Assembly: GCF_031755915.1 (NCBI RefSeq)
Contig: NC_083383.1
Location: forward strand, 29,883,501 to 29,947,500
Length of the DNA: 64,000 nt
Source of the DNA: Ziziphus jujuba
Lineage: Eukaryota; Streptophyta; Magnoliopsida; Rosales; Rhamnaceae
Direction: 5' to 3'
The notes beneath the pieces are model-generated. The model had not been told where the DNA came from. It ran no database searches and was given only the letters and a program-made list of their open reading frames with translations. The first letter of the stretch is position 1. The number at the start of each line of letters is the position of its first letter. The position numbers and the translations under genes were made by a program. This document shows positions 47,201 to 59,690 of the stretch, piece by piece.

Positions 47201-50200
47201 TTGGAAACAAAATCACCAAATAATATGTGGCAAAAACTATATGAAGTGCTTTTATCTTTGTAAAAGAGATTTTAGACATCATTTTAAATCCCTCCCAAAC
47301 GAAATAGGTAGTTTTCTAGCTACCAACTTACCAAATAGCACTTGGCAAACATGATATGAAGTGCTTTTATCTTTGGAAAAGTGATTTTATGCACTTTCAA
47401 ATCCCTCCAAAATGAAATAGGTGGGTTTCTAGAAACAAAATCATTAAATAACACTTGGCAAACACTATATGAAGTGCTTTTATCTTTGTAAAGGTGATTT
47501 GAGGCATTTTACAATACCTACAAAAATGAGCACTTACGCTGGGTTTTAAGATGATATATTGGTGTACTCGCTCATTCAAATTGCTTGTGGTTTTCCCTAT
47601 ATTTTCTGTAGGTACTGCTGTAGTTTTCTCATTTATGTTCGTTCTCCACTTCTACTATTCAGTGTTCACTCATGATTATCAATTTATCATTTCTTTATAA
47701 GGTAATTACTCAATGCTTTTTAGTTAAATGGAAATATTATATTGATGATGAGGCTGCATGTATGCCTTAGTCATAGCTTTAGGAATTAAAGTTTAGTAAT
47801 TAACTATCTTGCAACCTTTATTTATGTTACTTCTTTAATAAGCCATTTAATTTATTAATTACTTATATTTGGTTTGACTGACTATTGGATTAATAGGCTT
47901 TTCGTGACTTAATATAATGTAGGTTGCTTTAGAATGAAGTGACTATTATTCATGGCGTTCACCAATGTTAGGGTAAATAAGTAATATTTTGCCCCACCAT
48001 GTTGCCCTTGAATGTTGGTTTTCTTGCTATTGTATTTGACAGACTAATTTCATGAAATTAGTCATACATATCTTATGTAGCTTTGTTTATATCTCTTTTA
48101 TAATATTTTATTTTGTTCTTTTTGGGTATGTTTAATTTTGCCAATTTTGTTAGATCAAGTTGCATGATTATGACGAGGAAATATTGGTTTGGGGTGGGGT
48201 CAATGTCAGAAGATTTTGTAATTTGGTGGTGAAGTGCATGAAGCGTCGAAGTGTGGTGAAGTGTGTTGGAGGAAAAAATAATTTTGTTAGAAATAATGTA
48301 AATTTCTTTCATATGCTCATTTATTGGCTTCTGAGAGACTTTTTGGCTTTTTTAAAAGGCCAAAATATCTTTCTGACTTTGAACAGCTCTGTCTTTATCC
48401 TCAATCAAATACTGATAGTTTAAACTGAAGCAGAGTGTTTTACATTCCACTTATAGTTCGAGTGAAAAAAGGCCTAGACAAATGAGCTCTTGATGGATAC
48501 TTTTTGTTTTTATGGGTGAAGGCATGCAGTATATTTTTATTAGGGGAACATATCCATAAATAATAACAAAAATTTGTTATTAATTTGGTTTATTTGTTAT
48601 GTAGGTGACTGTTTGTTTGAAGTGTGGTGGTGAAGGATTCTCTGTGGAATTGGTTTACTGTGAAAAATGTCAAGATTATGCCATGCATTGGTATGCTCAA
48701 ACGGACTTATTGTTTTGTATTTTTGGTGTTTTTTATTGATTGCCTCATGGCCCTGAATTGGAGCTTTATGAATACATTAATTATATGAATAAAATAATTT
48801 TCCTATTAAATTGCTTTTAAACTTGTTAGAATGATTATATTTTATTTTGCTTTCAAGGTATTGCTTGGATGTTCCACCAACATCACCTAATCAGTCTGTT
48901 AGCTGGTTTTGTGAGGACTGCGAACCAGAGGTAGAAATAACATGTTCATCTAGTTCAAGCAAGTTATTGGATTCAAAAGAAATGCAAGCCAACAAATCTA
49001 GAGAAGGGAAAAAGAAGACAACAAAGGATGCTGATAAATTTGCTGCTGAAAAGGAGGTGCAGATTTGTGAAGGTAATCCTTCCCTTCGTGAGACACATTG
49101 TAGTGGGAATTATTATAAGGATCAGAAGTTCACAAAAGAATGGAAACTTGTTGTAAAAGAGAAAGAGGCAGAATCTCTACAGACTTCTCCAATTGCTGTC
49201 AGTGATTTGAATGCTTCAAGTATGGAGAGATATGATTGTTATGTTCAGTCACAACCTATTATTGATCCAATTTGGAGGTGAGGTTTTCTTTCCTTCTCCT
49301 TTTTTTTTTTTAACTTAAGGAATGATATGCTGTTGTAATAAAATCAATGATAATATGGAGTCAAATTATTAATAAAATTGAATGAGGTTCCATTATTTGT
49401 TGAAACATGAAATTTATCTGTGAATTGAGAAGAACAATTTGGGACAGATTCTAGAGTAGGAAACCAATTTTTTAATAGACTAAAGTCAATCTTGAATAGT
49501 ATTAATTTATATATATATATATATATTTTTTTTTTGAGTAAAAAATTTCGTGTCAATATGTATGTACATGGAGCAGTTTTGCCCCAATGAGGCAAGGCGT
49601 AAGCCTTGAGGTGCTGGAGTGAATAAGAATAAATTTAATAATTAAAAAAAAAAAAAAAAGCAACCAGGAAATAAAATCTCAAAATATAATAAAAGTATAT
49701 ATAATTACATACTAAGTTGAGATATGAGTAGTATATAAAATTTATAACTGAGATTAGTTGTCCTCAAAAGTTTTCAATTTAGTTGTCTTTCCTCTTCCAC
49801 AATTCAACATTCTTTTGGTTTCTCAAATAGTCTTCTTCACAATATCATTTATAATTATAGTTTCGTATCAGATATTACTTATTATGTATCTATTATAGAT
49901 TATTTATCAACCAGACAACAAATGAGCATTCGGTTTTTTATTCTTTCCATTTTAATGATGATTCCTAACCTTATGTAAAGTTGCGTGCCTAATATAGTGT
50001 ATATGTTTATGACTTGATTTGTTTCATTGACAGGGGAAAATTGTGCATGCGCAATAACTTCAATACAGTTGACCGGTTAGCAGTTGTGGCCCATTTGTCT
50101 ACCTTAGCATGCACAAAAGTTCATGAGACAGCAAAATTACTTCCAGAGTTGCTCTTTCTGGAATTGACTCATAGGTCTCGTGTGTGGCCTAAAAGTTTTG

Positions 50201-51225
50201 AGAATTTGGGGCCAAGTAATCATGATATTGCTTTATATTTCTTTCCGGATAGCATAAGGTAATGGTCTTAAACAATTTCACATTTAAGCCTGGTAATGAG
50301 TTGTGTTTTATTTAATTCTATATATCAAAACAATACTATTTACCCTATTAACGAGTTGTGATCTGTTGAATCTGTGATTAATTTAGTGGGTTTAAATTTT
50401 GAAACTTCAACATGTTAAGAAGTTAGGGATAACTACCACAATCACCTGGTATTTTCGACCAGTGTTCCATTTCAGTGGTTATATATATATATATTCCTTT
50501 TAAGCAAGGTCTCCCTTGAACTATGATGTAATACTAAACTAGTTAGGTCTCCATTAGAGTTAATAAAATCGACCACCTAATGTTCATGTAGATGGTGTTC
50601 ATGAATATTGAATTTATTATTATTTTTTTCAAATGAAATAACTTGTTATTATACGTGATAATACAACCTTGGATTCTTTTTTTAGGTAATAACAACATTG
50701 GATTTGAACATATTATATATAGGCCATTTAATTGAATGTTTTTCAATTTACTTGCCTCAAGTTTCCTTCTAATCTTCCTTTGTGTTTTATTAGTATTATG
50801 TTTCCTTGGGTTCTAACTATTTGTGCTCTGGTGAAGGGTTGAAAATATCTTTGATGTCCTAGTCGATGAGATGATCCAACAGAATCTTGCCATGAGAGCC
50901 GTCTTGGAAAATGCTGAACTCTTAATTTTCCCGTCCACTGTATTGCCCATGCAGCATTGGAGTATGCCTAAAATACCTTTTTGTCTGTTGAAATTGTGTG
51001 TATAACCTTCTCTTGTACACAAAGCTCTATCATGAATTGGTTGGTTTTGCAGGGTTTCAAACAAAGTTTTACTTGTGGGGGGTGTTTAGGAGAAAGCAAA
51101 ATTCACATCCTGCAGGTGATGTTGTCCCCAAAAGTGAGAAAAGCCTTGCCTTAGCTCGTTACAGGCACAGTCCCATCAGCCCTTTGAGCAACATTGGTAG
51201 TTATGATTATGACTCTGTGCCCTAA
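44238..51225 (+). CDS. PHD-finger protein with C-terminal SPOC-like region (AIPP2-related), six exons
   Basis: Exons: 44238-44240, 48605-48690, 48858-49277, 50034-50258, 50837-50961 and 51053-51225. All introns are GT-AG and all joins keep frame, giving 343 residues. The PHD finger covers residues 5-51 with the C4HC3 ligands C5, C8, C20, C23, H29, C32, C48 and C51. Residues about 60-155 are polar and probably disordered. From about 165 (IIDPIWRGKLCM) to about 310 (TKFYLWGVFRRK), with LSTLACTKVHE and HDIALYFFPDS, the pattern fits the SPOC-like domain of plant AIPP2-type proteins, which read histone marks in nuclear transcription-control complexes. The start is an inference: ATG is the last codon of exon 1 and exon 2 continues VTVCLKCG. 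Exons 2-6 are well supported. Confidence 0.8.
44241..48604 (+). other. 4.4-kb first intron of the PHD gene
   Basis: Runs from ATG|GTATTC to TTATGTAG|GTG. It holds a patch at about 45830-46270 rich in 'gaggtgaggtgagg' and its near-inverse 'cacctcacct', sequence related to the MITE-like element at about 46360-46680, an (AT)n run near 46650, and three tandem repeats at about 47200-47510. A plus-strand frame at 48160-48423 and one at 44901-45083 lack recognisable similarity. Confidence 0.6.
47190..47515. repeat. three ~114-bp tandem repeats in the intron
   Basis: The phrase 'tatgaagtgcttttatcttt' with preceding 'ggcaaa' and following 'aaatccctcc...gaaataggt' recurs at about 47228, 47342 and 47455. 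Weaker relatives extend left to about 46860 ('gacgtgcttttatcacgct'). Confidence 0.85.
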
Positions 51226-51259
51226 TTTTCTACATCAGCAACATTATTTTGTTTTGTTA

Positions 51260-51291
<32 letters not shown>

Positions 51292-52202
51292 TGAAAAATC
51301 TGTATAGTGATGCTGTTCCTTTTTCCATTTTGTGGTAAATGTTGTATTTTTTAATTGACGAGCAGCATGTAATATGGAGTAGGAATTTTGGCTGTGTATA
51401 ACCCAAGCTAATTCTACAGAATTTCGGCAATTTTTGGCTCAAAAGTGGAGAAAAGGTAGTTTTCCCAGGTTTTTAGTGATCTAATTGGCCTGTATAAGGA
51501 ATGGATTATGTTGAATTTTTTTAGCTTCACGCTCTCCTTAAATGTAAAATATGATGTCCATATATGTGGCACAGAATCTGTTAGCCAATGGTTTCTATGA
51601 TATTTTCTCATGTTGGATAGGGGAGCACCTCTAGAGCTATTGTTCTTGGTGTGTATAAACGGGTTTTATAGAGGAGATTTGTTAAATTCTCTTCTCTTAT
51701 CTGTGAGCCCCTAGTTGTACTTTTCCAAACCAAACACGAACCATGATCAGAATAGAGGCCTTGGACATGGGCTTGGAAAACCAAAATATTTCAAACATCT
51801 TAAATATTCAAACATTGTCTATGTGGGTTAGACTATAGGAGCATGCTTGTGCTGAATTAACTATGCTGCAAAGAATACCATTGGAAAAGTTGTCAAACAC
51901 ATTGATTTCAAGTTGTCAAACACATTGATTTCTTATGAATATTTTCATAGTTTAGTATCATGTTTTCTTGGTTTTCAGTCTTTTTGAATGCCTTGGAAAG
52001 TTCCTTTTTTTTTTTTTTTTTTTTTTTGTTGTTTAAATTATTTGTGTTTTTATTCGGGTTCTTCTTGTGTTTCCAGCCAATTTTAGACTCATCAAATTCA
52101 TGTCAAACTTTCTTTTGATTTCTTTCTCTAAAACCCAATAAATAGCCTTGCTATGACAGGTCCAATAGTTCTGTCTCATATGTCAATCTTTGCAAGTTGC
52201 AG

Positions 52203-52238
<36 letters not shown>

Positions 52239-55200
52239 GCAAGTTGTAGGAAAATATATCTTTGCAACTTCCACAGTTTTTTTTTTTTTTTTTGGGGGGG
52301 GGGGAAATGCAACTTCCACAGTTAAAAAGCAACAAATCTACCGGATGAAATTTGTTCACATAAAAATCTTAAACATGAAACAATATTAATACAATATATG
52401 ATCTAAAACTAAAAAAATTATCAAGTAAAAATACATGATTACAAAAGTATATATTGATCCTTTTAATGGAATTATATTTTAAAAGAAAATTTCTTGAACT
52501 CTTAAAGATCAAAGTATATATGGAGTATATCATTTTTCTGTGATTGTTTCAGCCAACCCATGATCAATTTTTATGAATACGGTAACATATAAGTTAATTA
52601 TTAAGCCCATGGTAGAACCCCACTACGTACATGCACCAGAAGAAAAAATGTGGCTAATGTTTTCATTTTTCTAGTCAAAGGTAACAACTAGGTTTTTTTG
52701 TTTGTTTGTTTGTTTGTTTTATTTTTTTTATTTTTTTATTTAATTTGGTGAATAAAGGTATCAACTAAGTTAATTGTGAGAAATATGCCAATGCTGTCAT
52801 TTTCATCTCCAATATTTGTAAAAAATAATAGAGCATGACGTGAATTCGAGCTGTTTGTTGCGTCATATTTTGCACTCTTTAAAAAAATTAAAAAGAAAAG
52901 AAAAAAAAATGAAATTTCATTGGAAGTCTCTGATTCTCTCCTATTATTAGAAAGAGTTCGTACAAAACAATTTGGCTGTTTAAATTGTTTTTACTCATAA
53001 ATGGTAATAAGCCTATAATTTCTAGGAACTCCATTGTTGTTTGGTAAAATTAGAAGGAAAAAGAAAATAATATAACTTTATTGTTTGAAACCTAATTGCA
53101 ATATTTAACAATGAGGAATAATCATGTGAAATTTCAAATAATAATAATAATAATAATAATAGTAATAAGTAATTGATATGTTAACACGATTAATATTATT
53201 AAATATTTTAAAATTATAGAGCAATTTTTAATATTTATTTAACTATATTTTGTTAATAATGAATGAAAAATAGTTTTTATAAGATCAAATTTGATTATAT
53301 CAAACGTAAATAAATCGTTAAGAAAATGATCTATTGTTAATTTTAAAGTTTACTTTTAAATATTTATTCTACAATATAAAAAAGAACCTTTTTTTTTTTT
53401 AATTGATTGAAAATGCTTTTAGTAAACATTGGCAGCACAATATGACCGTCTCTCTAGATCTACAAGACTTGCACGACACCGTGTATTAGGTTGAAATTAA
53501 GCTAATCAGCATCTTACAATCTGAATTTTTTGTCTAAGTCAGCCTCTTAATACACCTTGCCAAAACCCAAATTCCTTTTCAGAAGTATCAGCGTTTGATT
53601 TGATCGACTTTTTATCACTTGAAGCGTGCTCTTCTATGTAACCACTCCAAAGTTTTTAACTTGCTATTGATTTACAAATACATAATATAATATATATATA
53701 TTTTTTTAAAGAAAAAAAAGATGAAACAAGTGCATGAATATTAAATATTTAAATTGGAAATTTGACTTTTGGTGCCCTAACAAGGAATGGGTCTCTCACC
53801 CACCACAGGATCAACGACAAATACGTTCATCTTCTAGACTATAAATCCGGATCCATCGGTGGTAATATGGCTAGGTCGTGAAAGGATTTGTCAGAGTCAA
53901 CTAAGATAGTGATATTGTCACAATTTTTTATTCTAGTATGTTTGTGAACACAAATTCATAGTAAATGCTTATACTAATTCTAGAATAAACACTTGGGTCC
54001 ACTTTGGTATGGCTTTCAAAAGGCAATTTATAGATTTTAAACATAAAATTTTTTTTAAGTATAGTTGTCTGAAAAAGTGTCTCAAATTTTAAAAGAGATT
54101 TAAATCAAAATCAATATAGAAAAAAGTTTATTCGAAAGTTTTTATAGATAAATAGAAATTTTAAAAAAGTAAAAACCATCAGAAACAGGAGATTATTAGT
54201 TTCTTTTTGACAAAATTGAATTCTTCATACATTTCAAAACCATCCTAAAAGTACGGTCCAGATCTTTACTTAAAGTCAAGGTCAAGTCTGAATGGGACAG
54301 TTGCCATACAATGGTTGGGCTTGGTCTAATTTGGAGCTTCTCTTCCTTGTATACTATTATTCTTCCTCGCTCTCACATCTTGAGGCTCAAAATTGAACTT
54401 GCTTCTTCTACTTCTTCTTCTTCTTCTTCTTCTTCTTTTCTTTCTTAGTTAAATAGTAACCAGCCTGTATCTGGGTTCACTTACACATGCTAAAATTGAC
54501 TTGTGGTATTGAAATTATTTGGAGTTTTTTCTTTTTTCTTTTTTTTTTTTTGGGTTTTTGCCAATATATTAGTACGGTTTAATTCAATGTATTAATATTT
54601 CCTTTTTAATTAGTTTACTAGTTCAGTGATGGAAGACTTGAATTCAATAATTTATTAACTGTTGCTTTATAATCACTATCTTCTAAAAGAATTTCTAAAT
54701 TGATGTGCCACTGAATATTTTTTATTTTTATCAATACATTTCAAAAACCAAGAATATTTATGATAAAAATTGAAGTATATTCTTTTCTTTATTTTTTACA
54801 GAGATCTTGTTGGTAAAAGTTAAAATAAACAAGAGAGAGGCCAGCTAGGATCTAGCTTCGTTTGGGTCCCAAAACTTCTCAAAATATAGTAAATGCATGA
54901 GGGAAGAAATTATATATCTTAATTATTAATTAGTTAGATTGATAGAACAGAAGAGAAATGAAAGCAATACTTTATTTGGACGGTTAAAATTAGTGGAAAG
55001 GAAAGTATAAGAAAAGAAAATGAAGGAAATAATGTTTTTTTTTTTTTTTTCATTTTAACTAATTTAGTTTTTCATCCAAAAATGAAAACAAAAAGAGAGA
55101 AAAGAAAAGAAAAAATATTTAATAAAATTTAATAATATAATCATCCAAAGAACAATTATTATAAAAATTATCATTTTTTTTCAATTTTTTCTTTTCTATT

Positions 55201-56213
55201 TTCGGACCCGAACATAGCGTAGATGGAAGCTAGCTTGTCTTTTAGCTGGATGGTTGGTACTTCATGGAAGTTTCTTTTTGTTTTCTTTTTTTCTTTCTCT
55301 TGTTATGAAAATTTCATTCTCTTATGAGTTTGACTTATTTATACTCGACTCAACCGCCAACAATTGGCTATAAGCTTATATAATTTCTTTTCTTTTCTTT
55401 TATTTATTTAATTTTTTAATTATCAATTTGTTTAGAGGAATGTTACTTGGGCCATTGCATTTGTCACCTAAATATAACTCAGAACATAAAAATGATTGTC
55501 ATATGATGATTAATTGAGCTGTAGAGAGCCCAAGTTGGTAGGAAATCAACCTTTAAAGAAAATATTCGAAACTTAATATTTTAACTCTTGTTATTATCAT
55601 ATAATTATATAAAAAGAATAAAATTAGTTTCGGTTATTTGGTTGAATTATTATTCAAATAGGGATATATATTGGAATATATTACTTTTCCATTTTCATAA
55701 AATTTTTATTTGTTGACCTATAATTTCCATGTTGTCATAAGATAGAATCAAGCTACTTGGTCAAAGTGTATAAAATACAAACTCATGTCAAAAACGTCTA
55801 AAACAAAAAAAAATGTATAAAATATGGATAAGAACACATGAAACAATTAAGTAAAATGAAAGGAATCAATGAGTAGGTAACAAAATTACAAATAAATTAA
55901 TTAGGGACACAAAAACGAAGAAAAAATGTATCCTAAAATGAAGAATAAATGGGTATCATCGTCAGAGAGCTTGAGGCAGCCAAACCACTTCATCAGATGG
56001 TCCACAAAATGTAATTAAACTTCTCCAACTTGCTTTCGTATCCCTATAAAAAGAAGATTGAATTTCCACTTTAGCCCCTCTCCTTCAACAAATTTTTTTT
56101 GTTTTTTTTTCTCTCCTAATCTTAGCCATTGAAGAACAAATAAATGAGCTTTCACTCCCCTTTCTTTTTCCTATTCTAATAATTTTTTTTTTCCTCCAAT
56201 GAAAAAAAAGAGC
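51226..56213. other. intergenic DNA, 5 kb
   Basis: The first few hundred bases are probably the 3' UTR of the PHD gene. Seen within: (AT)n at about 51267-51292 and 52204-52231, a 23-base tandem duplication near 51893-51935 ('gttgtcaaacacattgattt'), poly(T) then a G10 run near 52275-52304, a (TTC)n microsatellite at about 54400-54436, and (AAT)n near 53138-53160. No convincing gene in either strand. Confidence 0.6.
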
Positions 56214-56945
56214 TTACAATTCAGGGAAATTGTTGAATAAGTCAAATGGAGGAGTAGGGGAAGCAAAATATGAAGGACTAGACATAAAACTACCTTCCAT
56301 GAAATTCCTATTAATCCCATGAATCACAGGACTCAAATCATGAAAGAAACTATCAGATGGTGGAGAGAAGAAGTTCGGCGGCGCAACCGGCGGTAGCGAA
56401 GCCGGTCCCGGTGACAATATCCCTGGAAACAAACCCTTTGATGATTCAGTAACATTATCAAGATGATGATGATGATGATGATAAAGATGATCATGACCGT
56501 CCACTTCCATTCCTTCCACAAATTTCTGTCCACTACTAATCTTCACTTGATCACGAGGTGAAGGCCTAGCCTTTTCTATCATACTATAACGCGCCGCCGG
56601 CGATATGGCCCCGGCGTTGTTGTTATTATCATTGAAAGGGTTATTGTTATTACTAGTTCCGGCGGCGGAGGTGGCCTCCGATGACGACGATGACAATCCG
56701 GTGAGGCGTTGCACCAAGCTCATGAAATCGCTAGGGTTTGTGTGGATTACCTTGGGGGACACGGTATAGATTATGACCGGCTGGCGAGGCGGCTGGTTGG
56801 CCGGAGGTTTGGAGGGTTGCGGAACAACCGGAGGTTTCTTGATCTTGTGGGAATCTTTGTGGATTCTGAGAGGAGTAGGACGTGGACCTAGAAGCTCTTT
56901 TCTTGGGGATCTTCCTGCAGATGTGGGATAGTCTGAGGAATCCAT
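56214..56945 (-). CDS. VQ motif protein, MKS1-like
   Basis: Intronless, 243 residues, as usual for VQ genes. The VQ core FMSLVQRLTG is at 74-83 (consensus FxxxVQxLTG), the WRKY-binding element. The N-terminal block RSPRKELLGPRPTPL...KDSHKIKKPP (12-39) is the hallmark of the MKS1/VQ20/VQ21 subgroup; MKS1 in Arabidopsis is a MAP kinase 4 substrate that binds WRKY25/33. SP and TP sites (residues 13-14, 63-64 and the proline-rich C-terminus) could be kinase targets. There is an Asn run near 98-110 and a His run near 155-162. The tail has FFSPPSDSFFHDLSP and SPTPPFDLFNNF, a pattern common in this group. Acts in the nucleus (inference from family). It starts at the first ATG of the frame. Confidence 0.93.
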   Translation of the reverse strand: MDSSDYPTSAGRSPRKELLGPRPTPLRIHKDSHKIKKPPVVPQPSKPPANQPPRQPVIIYTVSPKVIHTNPSDFMSLVQRLTGLSSSSSEATSAAGTSNNNNPFNDNNNNAGAISPAARYSMIEKARPSPRDQVKISSGQKFVEGMEVDGHDHLYHHHHHHLDNVTESSKGLFPGILSPGPASLPPVAPPNFFSPPSDSFFHDLSPVIHGINRNFMEGSFMSSPSYFASPTPPFDLFNNFPEL

Positions 56946-57380
56946 GGTTGGATAGTATCAAAGATTGAATTAAATGGCGCAGTGAGAGAAGAAAAAAGAT
57001 GATTTTGATTATGATGATAAAGGCATATATTATTATTGTAAATCATATAAGGTTAAGCTTGGTATTAATATATACAAGAGCTGACATGAAATATTTAAAG
57101 AGGAAAATATTGAGAGAGAGGAAGTCAATGAAATGGATGATGGATTATTAAAATGCAATAAATATTTTCTGCTTTTGAGTATTTTGTAAAATTTGGCTGG
57201 TGGCTACTTGTTTGAAGTGACATATTTTTTTAAAAGTGGAAAGGGTATGTAGAGAGAGAGACAGAGATTAAGGCCGGTTATATGACTGTTTGGGTGTTTG
57301 AACTTGTCTAAGGTCTTTCATGGGGGAGTTTGGAAAGGGTCATTTGCCACGTCAGAGTGGAAACATTGTATAACGTAGCA
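56946..57380 (-). promoter_or_regulatory. upstream region of the VQ gene
   Basis: AGTCAA on plus (57123-57128), i.e. TTGACT on the gene's strand, is a W-box about 180 bases before the ATG. A TATATA-type box is near 57066-57073. 'ccacgtca' near 57347 resembles an ACGT-core bZIP site. A CT/GA-rich stretch (57250-57270) may lie further up. Roles are inferred from position. Confidence 0.4.
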
Positions 57381-58067
57381 TTCCATGTAGGCTTCTTTTT
57401 GGTTAAAAGTAATCATAAAATGGCTTCTTTTTATTTATTGATTTTTTTAATTTTTAGATCAAATTGAAAAGTGGAAAAAAGAAAATAAAAAAAGAAAAAG
57501 AAAAAATGAACAACTCAAGTAATATTAAGAAAAAAGAAGCTCTAATGATCCTACAAATCTCCCACCATATTATTATTAGACATCTCTAATAGTTTGTTTA
57601 TTAGTTTATCTATTTAAAAAAAATTTAAAAATTTTTTGGCATATGAGACTAATAAATAGTCTTTTAAAAAAAATCATCCAATAGTACTGTATAAAATCTG
57701 TATTAAACTAATATGGTATTAAAAAAAAAATAGAAAGTATCTAAAAGACTCTTTATTTGTTAAATGTTTGTTAAACATTTTGAATTATAAATTCAATCTA
57801 TTCTCTCTTTTGTCTCCTTTCATCTTCTTTTCCAACATACCAACTCATTCTATTTAAAATTCCGAACAAAAGCCATTAGAAAAACAAAATTTTAATAGAT
57901 TAAATCACTAAAAAATCAACATATTCTAAATCTTTTGCCATATAAATTCTGATAAATAAAATTATTGAAAATACTCTTAATCATAAAAAATCATGTTTCA
58001 TTGCAAAGATTGGATATAAGTTTATTAAGGGAAAAAAAAAAAACTTTTAGAATCTTTCTAATTAAAA

Positions 58068-58102
<35 letters not shown>

Positions 58103-58462
58103 GATCCTCCAATTCATCCAAGCTGTTAATTCAAAGACTTTTGTATGGTTTGAAGGACTTCAAGTCGTCTTTCAACTATCAGCTGAATTAGACTGAAGAC
58201 TCATGAGTTGGGCCTTCGGATTAAATTGGGTAAAGAAGTTGGTGGATAACAAGTCAGTGGAAGCCCACTTTATGAGTGCCCAATTCGACATACTAACCAG
58301 AAAATACACATAATGCAGCATATTTAGGTGAAGCGTATGAATCTTTGTTTTTTTGTTTTTTCTTTCTTGGGGATTTGAAGTTGCGATGTATATATGATCA
58401 TGCTATCAACTGAAAAAATAACGTTATTGATTAAACATCAAAGTATATATAAGTGCTTATGC
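57381..58462. other. AT-rich intergenic DNA
   Basis: (AT)n at about 58073-58100. A GC-richer patch at 58115-58330 shows no recognisable protein. Nothing else seen. Confidence 0.5.
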
Positions 58463-59690
58463 TCAAAACCAAGATTCAAAATTTTGATACCGATAGAAAT
58501 ATCGAATAGTTAACATATAAAAATTTCTATGAAAATATTAAAAAATATCAAATATCGATAAAAATTCACAAAAATAATGAAAATTTATTTTAAAAATAAA
58601 AAATTTTGTTGAAATTTTAAAATTAACTTATTCTATCAATCAATTATGAAATTGATTCTAAAAGTTGCAAAAATATTTAATAGATATTATATTTTTCTTA
58701 ACCAATTTAATTTATAGTAAGAAGTGATAATCATAAATAAATTATTACTAATAAAAATATGCAAAAAGTATATATTTGATAAAAATTATTTATTAATTAA
58801 GATAAAACAATTATTACAATTACATTATATTTCATAAATATCATCTCAATACTCATAGAATTTTTAAATGGTTGAAAATTGTTGGTTTTTTCTTCGTTTT
58901 TATTTTGATATATAAAATATAAAAAGTAATTATTAAAATAGTATTTCCTTTATAATTTTTTATGAAATTATTAATATGTAAACTATAAAAATCTTGTATT
59001 AAATGTAGTTATCATTGATATTTAGTATAACTATTCTATCATCTTTTTATTTTTATTTGCTTAATATTATTAATTAAATACTATCAATATCAATTCTGTA
59101 TAATATTGTATTTCCATGTCATTATTTTATGTTATTATTTTTCATTCTTATATAATGAGTTATTAACTTGTAATAATGGGATTTTAATAAACGCATCTTA
59201 TACAAAATGTATAGCAAATATATCTACTTTATCAGTAAATACAACCTATGAAGGCTATTCAATTTAATTCACTCCGTTTTATTTATATCATTAAATATTT
59301 GAAAGATAATTAAAAGGTAAAAAAAAAAAAATATCACTAAAGTTAATTTGGTAAAATATTTTATCAATAATATTTATGAATTTTTATAGAAAATTTTTTA
59401 ATTTTCATAAATATTTGTAAAATTTTTATGAAAATTTCAAAAATTTACATGGAAAATTTTAAAATTTCAATAAATATTATGGATTTTAGCAAATTATTAA
59501 GAATTTAATATTGACATTTTGACAGAAATTTTCATAAAAATTTCATCAAAATTTTGAAAATTTTAACAGATATTATAGAAATTCTATATGTTTCATTTGG
59601 AATTTGATTTTTTTATTGTAACCCTCTTAAAAAAAAAATATTTAAGAGGCATTTGAGTAGAAATTTCAGATATTTAAAATCTTGCTCGAA
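58463..59690. mobile_element. candidate TIR transposon, non-autonomous, about 1.2 kb
   Basis: The left end 'ccaagattcaaaattttgat...gaaatatc' and the reverse complement of the right end 'gcaagattttaaatatctga...aaatttc' are imperfect inverted repeats of about 35 bases. The inside is extremely AT-rich with many short self-complementary pieces (such as 'gaaaattttaaaatttc') and no frame. Low complexity could mimic this, so confidence is modest. Confidence 0.35.

Noticed and set aside
47190..47515. CRISPR-like array
   Set aside because: Tandem repeats of about 114 bp without distinct spacers, in a plant intron.
48847..49281. Reading the PHD exon from an ATG at 48847
   Set aside because: That ATG is in the intron; the acceptor at 48857 joins to 48690 in frame and restores the W-Y-C of the PHD finger. 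The frame's stop at 49281 lies in the next intron.
56333..56961. Alternative frames over the VQ gene (both strands)
   Set aside because: Shadows; only the 243-residue frame has the VQ and MKS1 motifs.
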